Assembly (NCBI GenBank): GCA_037954015.1
Contig: CM075694.1
Coordinates: 14,822,001 to 14,886,000, forward strand
DNA: 64,000 nt
Source of the DNA: Psophocarpus tetragonolobus
Taxonomy: Eukaryota; Streptophyta; Magnoliopsida; Fabales; Fabaceae
Direction: 5' to 3'
Made by a program: the position numbers and the translations under genes. Positions 24,409-36,392 of the stretch are shown one piece after another; the stretch's first letter is position 1; each line of letters begins with the position of its first letter. The notes under the pieces were generated by a model. It was given only the letters and a program-made list of their open reading frames with translations. It was not told the origin of the DNA and did not search any database.

Positions 24409-25113
24409 CTAATTAGTCATAGGTCTACTAAAATTTCCTATGGAAAGTTGGGAAGTTTGAGGTTTTCCTGGAGAACGATTATATGATTTTCCTTCATGGT
24501 TTCTCTTTTTATTTATCTGAGGCCCGAAATACCTTGGTCTGTTATTTTGATTATTTTCAAAACCCTCTAGAAAACGAAACTTGTGAATAAGTGTAAGAAA
24601 ATTAGAAATTTCTAGTATCCTTACCGCTTTCCTTAGTTCAGGCCTAAGTCTATCTTTAAACTTAATACATTTCATCCTCTCATCTGGGTGATAGAAAAAA
24701 GTAGAGTATTTACCTAATTCTTCAAATTTAGAAGCATATTCTCCTACTTTCACGTTCCCTTGTTTTAATTGCATAAATTCTATCTCTTTTACTCTTCTCA
24801 CATCATTAGAAAAATACTTTTCTAAAAATTTAGCGATAAATACTTCCCATGTAATATCTATTCCTCCTCCTTCTAATAACCTTCTAGTACTATCCCACCA
24901 ATATTCAATCTCTCCTACTAGTATAAACACAGCATAATTTACTTTTTGATTATCAGGACAATTCATTGCTCGAAATATTTTTTCTATTTCCTTAATCCAT
25001 ATTTCAGCTTTGTTCGGATTATAACCTCCCTGAAATTGTGAAGGTTTGTTCCTTCTAAATTGAATTAGTCCTTGTGATTCATAATTCCTTCTGGCCTTTG
25101 ATTTCTTATTCAT
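24409..25113 (-). pseudogene. Gag (Retrotrans_gag domain) of the inner element
   Basis: 234 residues. The domain core includes WIKEIEKIFRAMNCPDNQKV, VGEIEYWWDS, ITWEVFIAKFLEKYFSNDVR and VKEIEFMQLKQGNVKVGEYA, with KFEEL after it. A basic tail ends at a stop (TAG) just before the first zinc knuckle. The ATG at 25113 lies inside the right direct repeat, so the start may be an artefact of the rearranged end. Confidence 0.85.
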
Positions 25114-26201
25114 AAGTCATATTTACAATATTACATATTTCTATTATATATATATATAGGGAAGATTTTATTTTTGTGTGGTTCTCCGCTTTACTTTTTT
25201 TTCTATAATATTTACATGGCCGGTGAAAAAATATTTCACAAGGGATTTGTATAGTTAGTCGGTGGTAAATAAAATGTAACTACTATAGGTCCTTCAATCA
25301 CTACGGGTCCTTCACGATCATTCACAAATACTAAAGTGGAAACTTCAATCCCTCTAAACGTGACTGAGTTCTCAATCACATTTGTAATTCATCTCATTAC
25401 GGGAAACATTGATGTAATTACCGCAGAGAAAGGGTTCAGATAATTTGCCGTGTCCATCTTTTAAATTTTGCGTTTCCATTTTTTTTAGACAAGAAAATAA
25501 AGGAGTGAGTACAAATATCATGAGAATAATTTAAATGATAAAAAATTAAATTTTAAACTAAAAAAAATTCTATATATATATATAGAGAGAGAGAGAGAAA
25601 TTTGAATTACTTTTTGTAGTGGCTAGTCACATTAAATGAGTTTCTTTACCATAGTTTTTAAAGAATAAAAGGATATTTTACCTTAAATATTTGCTCATTT
25701 AAATCTCCAAGGTCAAACCTCCAACTACAAATTAATTCAAATCTTTATTTAAGTTTTAAAAAGACTTTTCTAAAACTTTTAATTATATTTTTTTTATGTA
25801 TAAGAAAAAAATCCGTTACATTTAAAATAAAATAGTTAATTAATAGTTTAAAAATAACTAATTTAATAAATCAAACAAGATTACGTACATCAAATCAAAT
25901 AATTATAATTAAAAGTAACACAAAATACTAAATAAGTCAAAATTGAAGACACCTTACTAAATAAATATTACTAAAAGTAACATAGAATAATAAATAAAGC
26001 GAGGTTAGTGACATTTCGCTAATTATTTATAACTAAAAGTAAAACAAAATAATAAATAAAGTGAGATTAAGGACATATCACTAAATAATTATAATTAAAA
26101 GTAACATAAAATAATAATTAAAGTGAGATTAAGGAGATCTCACTAAATAATTATAACTAGAAATAACATATAATAAACAAGTATAATATTTAAAATGATA
26201 A
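25108..26201 (-). repeat. Right ~1.09-kb terminal repeat of the inner element
   Basis: Pair of 20963-22051. It carries the same 62-bp tandem array at about 25925-26185 and a TA/GA microsatellite near 25570-25600. It shows about 40 bp of extra sequence (near 25640-25680) absent from the left copy. Confidence 0.85.
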
Positions 26202-26572
26202 ATGTCTCCTACCCTTACCTTAACAATCGGAATAATAAGAGTTTTGAATTTTTTCCTTCGAATACTTTCTCACTATAGCTTCACTTCTCAACTCAAACAA
26301 AGTGATTCTTTTTCTTATGTTTACAGAATCTTCAAACCCTATTTATAAGTCTTTTTTTTTTTACAATGATTGTAACCAATTCTATTTCAATTCCTGGTTG
26401 TCTTAGTTACATATGTTATAAATAAAAGTAATGTGAATTTAGATAAAGCTAGTACTATGAAATCTTATCCCAATATTTTTTTCCCCTTTGTTTACAAAAG
26501 TTGCAGAAAACTGCAGCTTTTATTCTCCTATGTTACGTAACTTTTGTTTTCTTTTTACGTTGCTATTATATA

Positions 26573-26607
<35 letters not shown>

Positions 26608-26957
26608 CTATTATTTTGATTATATCATATATTCTAAAAATATTTTAAATTAAATATTTACATTTATTAATAATATAATATTGTACTAAAGTTTAAAAAA
26701 ATGATATTTGTTTATTTTAAAATATTGTAGCTGAATATTTAAAATAGCATAATTATTTTATAATTAGATATTTATTTCAAAAATTTTTATATATTAATAT
26801 TTTATTAGAAGTTTGAAATATTACAAGAACTAATAGCATGTGTGACTCTTTGGACAACACAAAAATGATGAAGTAAAGAGGAAGAACAATATAAAAAACA
26901 TTAAAGACAAAGGGCAAATTGACAAGATAAGATAAGAACAACTACACCTCAAGGAAG
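26202..26957 (-). promoter_or_regulatory. Stretch between inner repeat and outer PBS, with TATA-like box
   Basis: On the minus strand TATAAATA (26340-26347) is followed by GGGTTTGAAGATTCTG, a plausible core promoter that may be the LTR promoter of the inner element. An AT microsatellite lies at 26566-26606. No coding sequence. It may be part of either retroelement. Confidence 0.35.
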
Positions 26958-26973
26958 TTGGCTTATGATACCA
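26958..26973 (-). promoter_or_regulatory. Primer binding site (PBS), initiator tRNA-Met type, of the outer element
   Basis: Two to three bases after the CA end of the 5' LTR the minus strand reads TGGTATCATAAGCC, close to TGGTATCAGAGC, the complement of the plant initiator tRNA-Met 3' end. It differs by a small change after TGGTATCA. Confidence 0.8.
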
Positions 26974-26975
26974 AA

Positions 26976-27807
26976 TGATGAGGATTCATCTTGTTCCCTA
27001 GATCTTACTTCCATGAAAAAATTAGATTAAGTGAAATGGAGGGTGGAAAGGTAGAGAATGGATGAACACGCCACTCTCAAGGACAAGAGATAAGTGGAGG
27101 ATAATTGCCACAAGCAGAAATCCTTAATAAAAGCTAGAAGGTTCTCTCTCCCAAAGGACAAAAGCTCACAACCAAAGGGGAGAGTCTCTTTCTCACTCAA
27201 GACTCACAATCAAGAAAATGATCAATTCTATTCAATATGATCCAAAGATTTCAAGATGATTACATGTAGATGATGAGTCTTAAATATAGGCTAGAGGGGT
27301 GAGTTAGGCTAGCTAGACCATGGGTTGATCTAACCAAGATTATGCTAACTCAAGTTGAGTCATATTTAACCATTGTAGGCTAACTATAATCATATATAAC
27401 CAATCAAGAACAAGCCCTGAATCTAGTCTAGATACATTTAGTGTAAATAGTAGAAAGAGGTGGCAAAGAGTAGTCATGCTTAGTAGGGGGTGATGTCTAG
27501 CCAGGAAAAAGGTAGAAATAGTAATTTTGTGCATGATTAGGGGGTGCATGCTTAAGAAAAGGAGTGAGTTCATCACACGCTCTTCTTCTCTAAAAGCTAG
27601 TCTAATCTAACATACTCTAACATGATGACTATAATATCCTAGAAAATAAGGAATGACCTAAATACAATGATCATGTCAACTTTAAGTATCAACCTACCAA
27701 AAAATCAAAGTAAACAAAATTGTAAAAAAAAATGTTAAATCTAATTATACAATGAAAAAAAAAATTCTTTATATATCTTTCCAAGGATCTTGGGCTGACT
27801 TGCATCA
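26976..27807 (-). repeat. 5' LTR of the outer element (right copy), 832 bp
   Basis: It begins TGATGAGGATTC and ends GACTTGCATCA on the plus strand, followed at once by the target duplication TATTA. It does not carry the MITE present in the left LTR. Confidence 0.9.
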
Positions 27808-27812
27808 TATTA

Positions 27813-29266
27813 GAATATGTGTACGTTAATTATTATCACGTGTTTTTTTTTAAGTAAAATTGGGATATTTATTTTTTATTTTTTGAAAAAGATCTTGCTG
27901 AATAACTACTCATTGTCGAATTCAAGACTTGAACAGGATGCTGTTTTGGGGCATTTCTGGTGCCTCATTCATGTTAATGACATTTCTTAGCTTCTTTAAA
28001 AAAAAAATCGATTTGAACTCGAGTTTTAATTTTTGGTAGGTAGACGACAAAAAAAGAAGAAAAGAAATGGGAAAAAGCAACAAGTAAGAGCATGCATGTT
28101 TATGTTTATGCAATCATTGCACATATGGTGAAATGAATTTTCATCTGTATTCAACGAACTAACGCAAAAGAAATAGTATGGATCTATTCAGAAATGTAAT
28201 TCTGCAGCCTAATAACGGTTCATCAAACATCAAACATCAAACATCAAACATACTAATAATGAAAGGTGTGACAAATATAAATATATATATATAAAGAGAA
28301 TTTAATTAATATGTATTTACGATGTAAAAAGAGTTTTATACAGATATTCAATCAGCACTCTTTTTTATATGATTTTTAAAAAATTAATTACTAAATTTAA
28401 TAAATTTACAATAAATAAAAAATTATAATTTAATAATAATGTAAATTGTTTTACATTATCAATACATACGAATTAAACTTTTTATTTATATATATATATA
28501 TATTTATATTTATTTATTTGGTGAATGAGGTGTGGCAAATATATAAACAAACCAATGATATTCTTTTTTTAATTTATAAAAGTAAAATATAATATAAAAA
28601 AATTTACAATAACTAACGTTCATTAAATTTATCTATACTCTCTTAACTTGATTGAATCAAAAAAATATAACTGTATATAAAAACTAAATTATAATTGAAT
28701 AATTAATACTTGGTTTTTAAGTAAATTATGTGTTCTTTTAATTATTGGTTCGTAGAGGGATATGACTATGACATGTACCAGTCTGGGTTTGACCTACAGT
28801 TGTATAAAGTCTGGTTTACTTGCTACAATAAGCAATAAAAAAGTATTTAATATTCTTTAATAATAGACATCTATAAATCAGTGTTTAGCAATCAATTAGC
28901 GTAGTTTAAAAATTTGGATTCTTCGCGTTAAACTGTAAATGGGTGATCCGACCCAGACAGATTGATCACCGAATCAATTATGTCATTAATTCAATGCCAC
29001 CTAACATGATTCAATAATTCTGTGTCATTTTATTTTATTTTATTTTTACAAATTATTAAAAAATATTTTATTTTATTAATTAGATGTTTTTCGACATTAA
29101 TGTATTATCAACTATGTTTTTTTTATTATTTTATATTTTTTTTAATGGTACAAACTTTGCTTTGTTATTAATATATAATTGTTGATTTTATTTTAATATT
29201 ACTTGTTTATGTTGTGTTTGAGGAGAGTATACACTTAATTACTTTACATACTTTAGATTATGTTTA
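27813..29266. other. AT-rich spacer with one MITE and a 7-bp tandem repeat
   Basis: No gene seen. ATCAAAC is repeated four times near 28219-28248. A MITE lies at 28296-28483. The short minus-strand frame at 27922-28113 has no recognisable feature. Confidence 0.6.
28296..28483. mobile_element. Foldback MITE, AGTTTAATT family, copy 1
   Basis: Ends GAGAATTTAATTAATATG and the complement of an AAAAGTTTAATTCGTATG phrase. It shares the inside text of the family (GTAAAA...ACATT, TTTTAAAAAATTAATTA). Compare 35401-35585. Confidence 0.7.
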
Positions 29267-29497
29267 TGTTAGCAATAAAGAGATAGTGTGGTCCAAGCGC
29301 ATAGTAACCAAGCCCAAACGGTTCAATGATTACATTTAGTAATTGTATGTAGTAATTTTTGCTTATTGGGCCTAAAGTAGCCCATCTGTTTTAGGGTTGT
29401 GTTCAGTTTCATCCTATTTATCCTTTGTGTAAGCTTGGTGCCGTAATGAATGAAAAATTGCACTCTTCTTTCTTATTTCTTTGTTTTTTAGATAACA
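29267..29497 (+). repeat. 5' LTR of the 29.3-kb Ty3/gypsy element
   Basis: It starts TGTTAG and ends AACA. It holds CTATTTATCC (possible TATA region, 29416-29425) and AATGAATG (possible polyadenylation region). The last 40 bp recur at 31507-31543. Confidence 0.75.
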
Positions 29498-29528
29498 TTC
29501 TATCAATTTGGTGCTTTCATTGAGAGTT

Positions 29529-30795
29529 ATGTCTCCCTTAAAGACTGCCTCCAAGGAGGTGGATGATGCTTTATAGGTCATTATGGAGAAACTAACTGCA
29601 CTCCGGACCCAGCTAGAATCCCAGCAATCCATCAACGAGTCGAAGCATGGACCACTGCAACAATGCTTGGAATCCCAATAGGCTACACTTATTGCTTTAC
29701 AAGGTAATCTTAGCCTCAACCCCCTCCCTTTTCCACTGGACCCTTAGGTATACCCCTATTTCATCTCCAATATAGCCAATATATACTTCTGTATCACCAC
29801 CATTTTCACCCCACTTTACAGCTGCAACAACACCACCATTTACACCCCAAACAACAGCCCCCTATACGTCCCAACCTTTTCTTCCTACCCCACTTTGCGT
29901 AAACCATTTCCCACAACCGAGCCCACCCTTTGGCCAGAACCATCACCTTCCTAATTCCTCCAAGATTCAGCTTCCTCCCTTTTGATGGCAATGAGCCTTT
30001 AAATTGGATTTTTCAGGATGAACAATATTTTAAAATCTACAATATTTTGTCGGACCTGCGAATACCTATGTTACATTTCCACATCGAGGGTGAGACATTG
30101 AGCTGGTTCAAATGGATGACAGAAAATTTTCACATTCCTGACTAGCGTTCTTTCACTTGTGCCTTGGAGTTACAATTTGGGCCTTTGGCATTTTCCAACC
30201 ATCACGCAAAGCTTTTTAAGTTATGCTAGACTGGCTCAGTTCAAAAATACTAGGCAACATTTTAAAAGCTTTGTAATCGCATTTTGGGACTAACCCCAGA
30301 CACCATACTTAACTGCTTCATTTCAGGACTCAAACCAGAGATTCTTTGTGAGTTGGCTATCCAACGCCCCACCTTCGTTCCTGACGCCATTGGCTAGGCC
30401 AAATTAATTGAGGATAAAATTAGAGACTCCCGTGCACGAAGCTATCGAACCAATGCATCTTCCACCTTCTCTGAAGGATAATCATCATCTCAAGTTAGCC
30501 CTTCCCTAACACATTATGCATCAAACGCCTCACTTAAACTCAAATGCAAGAGCGTTGTGCTTTGGGACTTTGCTATTATTGTGATGAGAATTTCATTGTT
30601 GGCCACAAATGTGCTCAGGGTAAGTTCCTCTTACTTATGGTTGATGAAGACGAACCAATACGACCTTTCCCTGAAGAATTACCACCCATTTCAATTGATA
30701 ATGTGGTGGAAAATATTCATTTCCAATTATCTGCCCAAGCCTTATTAGGCTCACAATCCCCTAGTTCTTTCACCATAAATCAAAAAATTCAAGGT
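29529..30795 (+). pseudogene. Gag of the 29.3-kb Ty3/gypsy element
   Basis: It begins ATG TCT CCC TTA (MSPLKTASKEVDDAL) soon after the LTR leader, then a stop. The core domain is at 29930-30145: IQLPPFDGNEPLNWIFQDEQ, YFKIYNI, and LHFHIEGETLSWFKWM. A zinc knuckle near 30560 reads GLCYYCDENFIVGHKC. Many stops and frame changes separate the pieces. The pattern (PFDG, WI, EQYF, GEALxWF) is usual for plant Ty3 gag. Confidence 0.8.
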
Positions 30796-31500
30796 TGAAA
30801 ATAACAATTCTCATTGATACTAGGAGTAGTCACAACATTTTGCAATCTCGCCGAGCTGCCCATTTACAACTACCACTTCAGCCCGTGCCTAAAATTTTAG
30901 TGATGGTTGGTGATGGAGAACACATTCATTGTGCGGGATTTTGTCCAAAGGTGCCCTTATTTTTGGAGAACTAGTCCTTTGACGTTGCTTGCTATTTATT
31001 CCCTATTGAAGGAGCTGACTTGGTTCTAGGCTTGGATTGGTTGGCCACTTTGGGCCAAGTGGTAGCTAACTTTGCCATTCCCACCCTCACCTTTTCCCAC
31101 CAAAACTATGTCATTACCCTTAACCAACACAACCTACTCCAACCCAAACCCACTTCCTACCCCCAATTGTAACTTAATGCAATCTCATTCAGTGGCCTCC
31201 TTTCACCTTCTCACCATTAAACATTCCTCACCCAAACCAGTAAAACAAAAAACTGTCACCCAGCCACCCTAACCTATCCAACAAGTTCTTGATGAATTTC
31301 CTCACCTCTTCAACATCCCCAACGGCCTTCCACCACATCGAGACCATGACCACCATATTTCCTTAGAACCTAATTCTTCCCCAGTTAATATCACCTTTAT
31401 TCCCAAAAAGAGGCTATGACTAATATAATCCAAGAAATGTTGTAGTAGGGCCTTATCAAACCCAGCCATAGTCCTTTTTCCTCCGCGGTTCTCCCCAGTT
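30796..31500 (+). pseudogene. Protease and truncated reverse transcriptase of the 29.3-kb element
   Basis: The protease part reads TILIDTRSSHNILQSR (the DSGSSHNF site altered to DTRSSHN) and, later, IEGADLVLGLDWLATLG. The RT part begins with HLFNIPNGLPPHRDHDHHIS and, in a new frame, MTNIIQEML, a stop, GLIKPSHSPFSSAVL, and is then cut. The catalytic RT motifs, RNase H and integrase are absent. Confidence 0.8.
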
Positions 31501-31548
31501 AATATGCACTTTTTTTCCTTATTTCTTTGTTTTTTAGATAGCATTTTA

Positions 31549-34500
31549 TAAGTAGTGATTTTTTTATTTCAATATAAATATAGCATTTTTTGTCGTAATG
31601 AACAAAATTATATTTTTTTGTATAATGAGCTATTACCTTAACCAGATCAATCACTCATTCCCTTTTAAAATTATGCAATTTATACTTTAGAGATCACTTC
31701 TTTAAAATGCAAAAAATAAAGTATAAAATTATAAAAAATTATCCATCGTTGATATGAAAGGAAGAGTTAATCTTAGAAAATAAATTTAATCCGTTTGAAT
31801 GTATAAAGTAATAATCATTAGTCAAGATGATTTAACTTGATTAAGCTAAGTATATGAATTATTTTAAATCCAATTCCTGTTTTCGGTTCCCACCAATAAA
31901 AAGGAGTAATAATAATTTTTTAGGTGAAGAAAAGTAATAAGCAGAAGTAACCGTCAAAGCAACACAGGAAAATAAAACGAACAAAAAAAATAAAACAATA
32001 AATTTATGGACATGTGATGGTTTTTTATATACATGAAATAATAGTTAATATATATAGTTTAATTTCTAATTTATGTTAAAGTTTTAATTTGTAATTTATA
32101 TTACTTTTGTTAAACATCTCACTCTTTTTCCCTACAAATATTTATAATGTAGGATACTACTTTTTTTATAGATTAAATGTTAGTTTTTTGTTAATAAAAA
32201 TATTTGAACCAATGATTTTTTTTTTCCTTTCTCTTATAATTTTATCATTAAATTAATTTTATAACTTCTTATAATTTAGTATATTTAAGTTTTAAAAATT
32301 CAAAATTTTCATTTTAAAATAGTAAAATTTAAAATATTTAAAAATAATTTCAAAAACTATATGTTATATATATATATAAATGATTTTTTTAAATTATTAA
32401 AACAAATTCTGGGAAATGGATTTTTTGTCTTGAAGAAATCGAAAATATGATGCTATGAACAAATCAAGATAATGAAACTCTGACAATAATTTAATTTTTT
32501 TTTACAAAATTATTAATAATTTATTCATAATCAAGAATCGTTAAAATTTTATTTTCAATAAAAAATAAGTATAACTATTCATTATTTAGATGATAATTAA
32601 ATAAGATTTTAATAAAAAAATTTAATTTTAAAAAATTTGTTTCATATGCAATGTAGTAGAAATATTTAATATTATTTTTTAAGGTATTAGTTATACATAC
32701 ATTATGAAAGAAAGTTCAAATTTGTTGTTACATCAAGACTGCAATAAAGTTAATGTCACTTCTGGAATATAAAATGGTACAATATATGATTACATTTTTT
32801 TAATATTTAACATTCATTTTTCACTTGATTATTTTTTTTTTAAATTTCGAATAATTTTTATTTTGAAATAAGATAAATTTTAATTAAAAAATAGAAACAT
32901 ACCTTATTAATAATAAGTTATATCAACAATAATTAATTTTTATATAATTTAAATTATTTAAATTTTAATTTCAAAAACTATATAAAAAAATTTAATATGT
33001 TTCTAGAAATGAAATCTTGAGCAGTCGCCCACCTGTATTTAATAAATATTTGACCATGTATATGTAATAATAAGAATTAAAAAAAATGAAATCAATAAGT
33101 CAATAACTTCATTAAAATATGGCACCGGCACACGACTTATTGGTTGGGTAGTTACTTAATAAATACCCATAGGTGAGCCATTTCAATTATTTCTAACATA
33201 CAAAAACAATGTTTCTCACTATATTATTTTTAGAATATATTAACATTTTTATAGAAAATTTAAATTGATATAAAGCTTCTTGTTAATAAAAATTTTACAA
33301 AAGTTTAAATATATTTTTGTATCTACTAAATTTTAATACTTATTTTTCGTTCTATCAGTTTTGAGGGTTGATCGAACTAATTACCAGAATGATTCACCGA
33401 TTTTTCGATCAAACCGGTCGGTTCGATTTTTATAACATAAGTTACAAGTGTCACGTCACTAAAAATAGAAAAAAAAATTACAAAAACAAATTAAAAATTG
33501 AAGAAACTATAAGATGAAAAATAAAAAGAGTATAATTTATAAAACTAAAAGAAAATTGATAATGTCAAGTATTGAGTTTATTTAACATTTACTCTTAAAA
33601 TAGGACAAGTCACTTAAGCAAACTTTTTGGTTAATAGACTTTCAAATAAGTTATGTCAAACTTTCGTGTAATATTCAAACACTTTTTGTTTCTATAAATG
33701 AGTTGTTTTTTAATTCCTATAAATTATATTTTTATTTTTCATTCCTATAATCTTCTTGATTTTCCATATTTGTCCTTATAAGGTTTTTTTATTTTTTGTA
33801 ATTTATTTTTCATTTTTAGTTTCTTCAATGTTACATGAGATTTTTTGCTAATGTCAAGAAGTATCACGTGAATAATTTTTTGTCATTTTATTATTTAATA
33901 TACCTTATTAACAGTAAGCATGACATAAAAAAAGTTAATATTATAGAGACCTTTCTAAAATATAAAACCAAAAACACTTTCAAACCTTCAAGTTTTCTTC
34001 CTACATCTCTAAACTTTTTTCTTGCATTCCATATCAAAAGTGCATTTTTATTTGAATTAACCATTTGAAAGATTTTGAAATAGGGTGTAGAAAGGTGCAA
34101 GAAAAAAATCATTTAAAGAAATTAATTGGTTCAATTCCACCTATTGATCTAAAACTTAACTTAAGTCTAGATAGTTAATATCTAACCAACCAACACTTTA
34201 ATTAGTACTCTTAAAACACGTTAATATGATAACACTAACTCAATGCAAGTTGCATTTTGAGCGGTCAAATTAGACCCACCATATTTTTAAAAATAATAAT
34301 TAAAATATTTTTTAAGTAGCATTTGTTTAATAAAAGCATGCAAATAATTAAAAAACATACAAATTATTCATAAAAAATTATTAATTTTTTTATAAGTTGT
34401 CTTTTTCAAGAAAAACATACATTATTTAAAAAAAAATTGTTAAGTGAATTAGGTAGTTCAGGTTAATCTGGCCTAAACCCGTATATTCTGCAAGTTAAAT

Positions 34501-35260
34501 TACTCGGATTACAAATTACTTCTATTTAATAAATTAGTTTATTTTTTTATATTATCAACTCAAATATCCAAACTCTAATAGTAGGTCGACCTATCTCATT
34601 CAACCGAGTTTATTTTGACAAGTCTAATATCAATGCTTAGATACTAAAATACAATTAATTAATTTTTTTAATATTATGTGAATAATTACCTATTTATTAT
34701 TAATATTTTTTTTACGGACATGTATAATACTTAATCTTCATTCCTAGGTAGAATCTTGATGGAAACATTACTAGGCAAAGTCAAATGGTCCTCTATAAAA
34801 GATATCATTCCCATCAATGAACATGCCATTAATTAATCTACTTAGACAAGAAAAGTGGCAATGTTGTTGAATCTCTTTCGTCCCATCGTTATCCCTTTGT
34901 TTTAAAACTTAACAGAAACAATGAGCTACGCTATAAGAAACAATTTCTTTTTCAGAAAGATAAAACAAACATTATTAAATAAAAACATTGGAATATATAG
35001 ACAAGCATTTATAGATTCATACCTAACCAATAGGTTTTATATGACTTAGAATTAAAAACTCATTATACATTTTTTTTTTTATTCAAACAAACAGCGTTTT
35101 ATTTTCAACTTGAAAATAATGTGACTTTGACACGATCGATTATGAAAATCTTAACATTTACTATTTAAAATCGAGGCTTGAATATTATTAATATTTTAGA
35201 AACTTTAACAAGTATGAAAACCTTGCATAAAATTATGTTAAGCCAAATTAAGAAGCGCAA
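31549..35260. other. AT-rich intergenic DNA without a recognisable gene
   Basis: Long A/T homopolymer runs, no open frame above about 80 codons with any family signal. A CAAACCGGTCGGTTCG phrase at 33403-33425 looks like a MITE fragment of the 5482 family. Text near 34445-34625 (AGGTTAATCTGGCCTAAACC to TTGACAAGTC) looks like a worn repeat. CTATAAAAGATATC at about 34794 is TATA-like but leads into no gene. Confidence 0.5.
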
Positions 35261-35267
35261 AATTAAG

Positions 35268-36020
35268 GTCTCGTTTGTATTACTTGTCAATTTTTATTTT
35301 TAGTTTTAAAATGTATTTTGAAAATATAAACATGTTTGATTAAAATGGTAATTACTTGATTTTTTAGTTGCTTTCAAAATTGTTTCAACCCTATTATAAA
35401 AAGAGTTTAATTGGTATGATTGTCAATGTAAAAGATTTTACATTGACATTCAATCGCAACCCTTTATTTGTAGTAAGTTTGTTGACTTTACTAATTAATA
35501 CTTTAAAAATCATATGAATGAAAAGATGTGATTGAACGGCGGTGTAAAACTCTTTTCATTGTACATACATATTAATTAAACTCTTATAAAAATTGATTTT
35601 GATATTTATATCTTTGTTTTTATTCAAGTTCGTTGCTTATTGTCATCACCACATGCTTCCTGCCAGCATTGTCTCTAATCTCCTCTCATCACCATTTACC
35701 AATTGTCACTCGTTTCTAGTATTTGGTTGAAGTCTTCAATAACCAACCATTGTTAAGGTGGATTGTCATTGTTAACCTTTATTTTTGGTTTTTTATAGCA
35801 ATCTCTTATTGTTGGTTAGCAACACTACTCTCCAATGTCTAACTATTGTTAATTGGTGTAGTCATTACTAATTGTAGTTTTTTTATCACCAGAAAGGAGG
35901 AATTTCTATGGATTGAAATATGAGAATAATGTTTTGTAATTTGAATCAATAAAAGGTTATTTTTATAAATTTAAAAAACTTAAAATAACAATAGTTTTGA
36001 TTTTTATAATTTTGAAACTT
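35268..36020. repeat. GTGCTTGTTTGG-family hAT-like MITE remnant interrupted by another MITE
   Basis: Left text GTCTCGTTTGTATTACTTG and TTTTAGTTTTAAAATG is broken at 35401 by a foldback MITE. The 35640-35890 part holds repeated ATTGT/TTGGTTAGCAAC-like text of no clear class. No genes. Confidence 0.45.
35401..35585. mobile_element. Foldback MITE, AGTTTAATT family, copy 2, intact
   Basis: A perfect 12-bp inverted terminal repeat, AAGAGTTTAATT and AATTAAACTCTT, is flanked by ATAAA on both sides (35396-35400 and 35586-35590). The 185-bp inside is paired in part (GTAAAAGATTTTACATTGAC) and non-coding. Confidence 0.85.
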
Positions 36021-36335
36021 AAACCCTAAACAGCCAACATAAGGTTTCAAACAGAAAGCAATTTAAAAAGTTATCAAGTTTAGAGAATAAATGAAGATTA
36101 AGTGAATAAGTAATTTGAGAATAATTGTGATTAAGAAGTGATAAGTTAAGTTTAAAGATTTTTCCAAAAAAAAGTTCAGTTTAAAGAGGTTATAGAGATT
36201 AACAAATGAAAAAGTAATAATTGAAGAAAAGTAATTTTGTATTAAAACAAGTGAGAAGTTGATGGATTGAAGGGTAACAAGGGAGGCCTTGCCACCTCCC
36301 AACCATCGTTTATATATGTATGGAAAAAATATTTA

Positions 36336-36360
36336 ATATATATATATATATATATATTAT
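36336..36360. repeat. (TA)n microsatellite
   Basis: Alternating TA run of about 25 bp just left of the MITE pair. Confidence 0.9.
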
Positions 36361-36392
36361 TAAATTAAAATAAAATACAAGAGTGAATATAA

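Larger units (their letters stand above)
20963..26201 (-). mobile_element. Inner truncated Ty3/gypsy retrotransposon inserted in the outer element
   Basis: Two direct repeats of about 1.09 kb (20963-22051 and 25108-26201) flank a 3.06-kb middle. On the minus strand the middle holds, in order, gag, zinc knuckles, protease, RT, RNase H and the start of integrase, the Ty3/gypsy gene order. The integrase core and the rest are missing; the integrase stub runs straight into the left repeat. The repeat ends are not TG...CA, and the right repeat runs into the gag ATG, so no PBS is visible. Either the termini are rearranged, or the true LTR extends right past 26201, where a TATA box stands at 26340-26347. 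Stops and frameshifts break every gene. Confidence 0.75.
16355..27812 (-). mobile_element. Outer Ty3/gypsy-type LTR retrotransposon (gag-protease only), with nested insertions and TATTA target duplication
   Basis: LTRs at 16360-17842 and 26976-27807 both start TGATGAGG and end TTGCATCA. The pentamer TATTA stands on both outer sides (16355-16359 and 27808-27812). A PBS lies beside the right LTR and a PPT beside the left one, so the element reads on the minus strand. From its 5' end it carries a leader, a charged gag linker, a zinc knuckle, and a Ty3-type protease that ends only about 550 bp before the PPT. There is no room for RT, RNase H or integrase, so it is a pol-deleted element. A second retroelement occupies its leader, and an hAT MITE sits in the 3' LTR. 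The assignment to Ty3/gypsy rests on the protease. Confidence 0.9.
29267..31543 (+). mobile_element. Internally deleted Ty3/gypsy element with a mostly missing 3' LTR
   Basis: A 231-bp 5' LTR (29267-29497, TGTTAGCAATAAAG to AGATAACA) is followed by the ATTTGGTGCTTTCATTGAG leader found beside LTRs of this kind, then broken gag, protease and the first part of RT. After PFSSAVL of RT the sequence jumps near 31500 into TTCCTTATTTCTTTGTTTTT, the last ~40 bp of the LTR, ending AGATAGCA at 31543. The flanks GTTTA (29262-29266) and TTTTA (31544-31548) match in four of five bases, so both outer ends look original. Most of pol and most of the 3' LTR were lost in one deletion. Confidence 0.85.

Noticed and set aside
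20963..26201. Endogenous pararetrovirus as the source of the RT
   Set aside because: The order gag, protease, RT, RNase H, integrase with LTR-like repeats is that of Ty3/gypsy elements; no movement or coat protein text is seen.
34780..34960. TATA-like CTATAAAAGATATC as a gene promoter
   Set aside because: No open frame or spliceable coding text follows within 1 kb on the plus strand.
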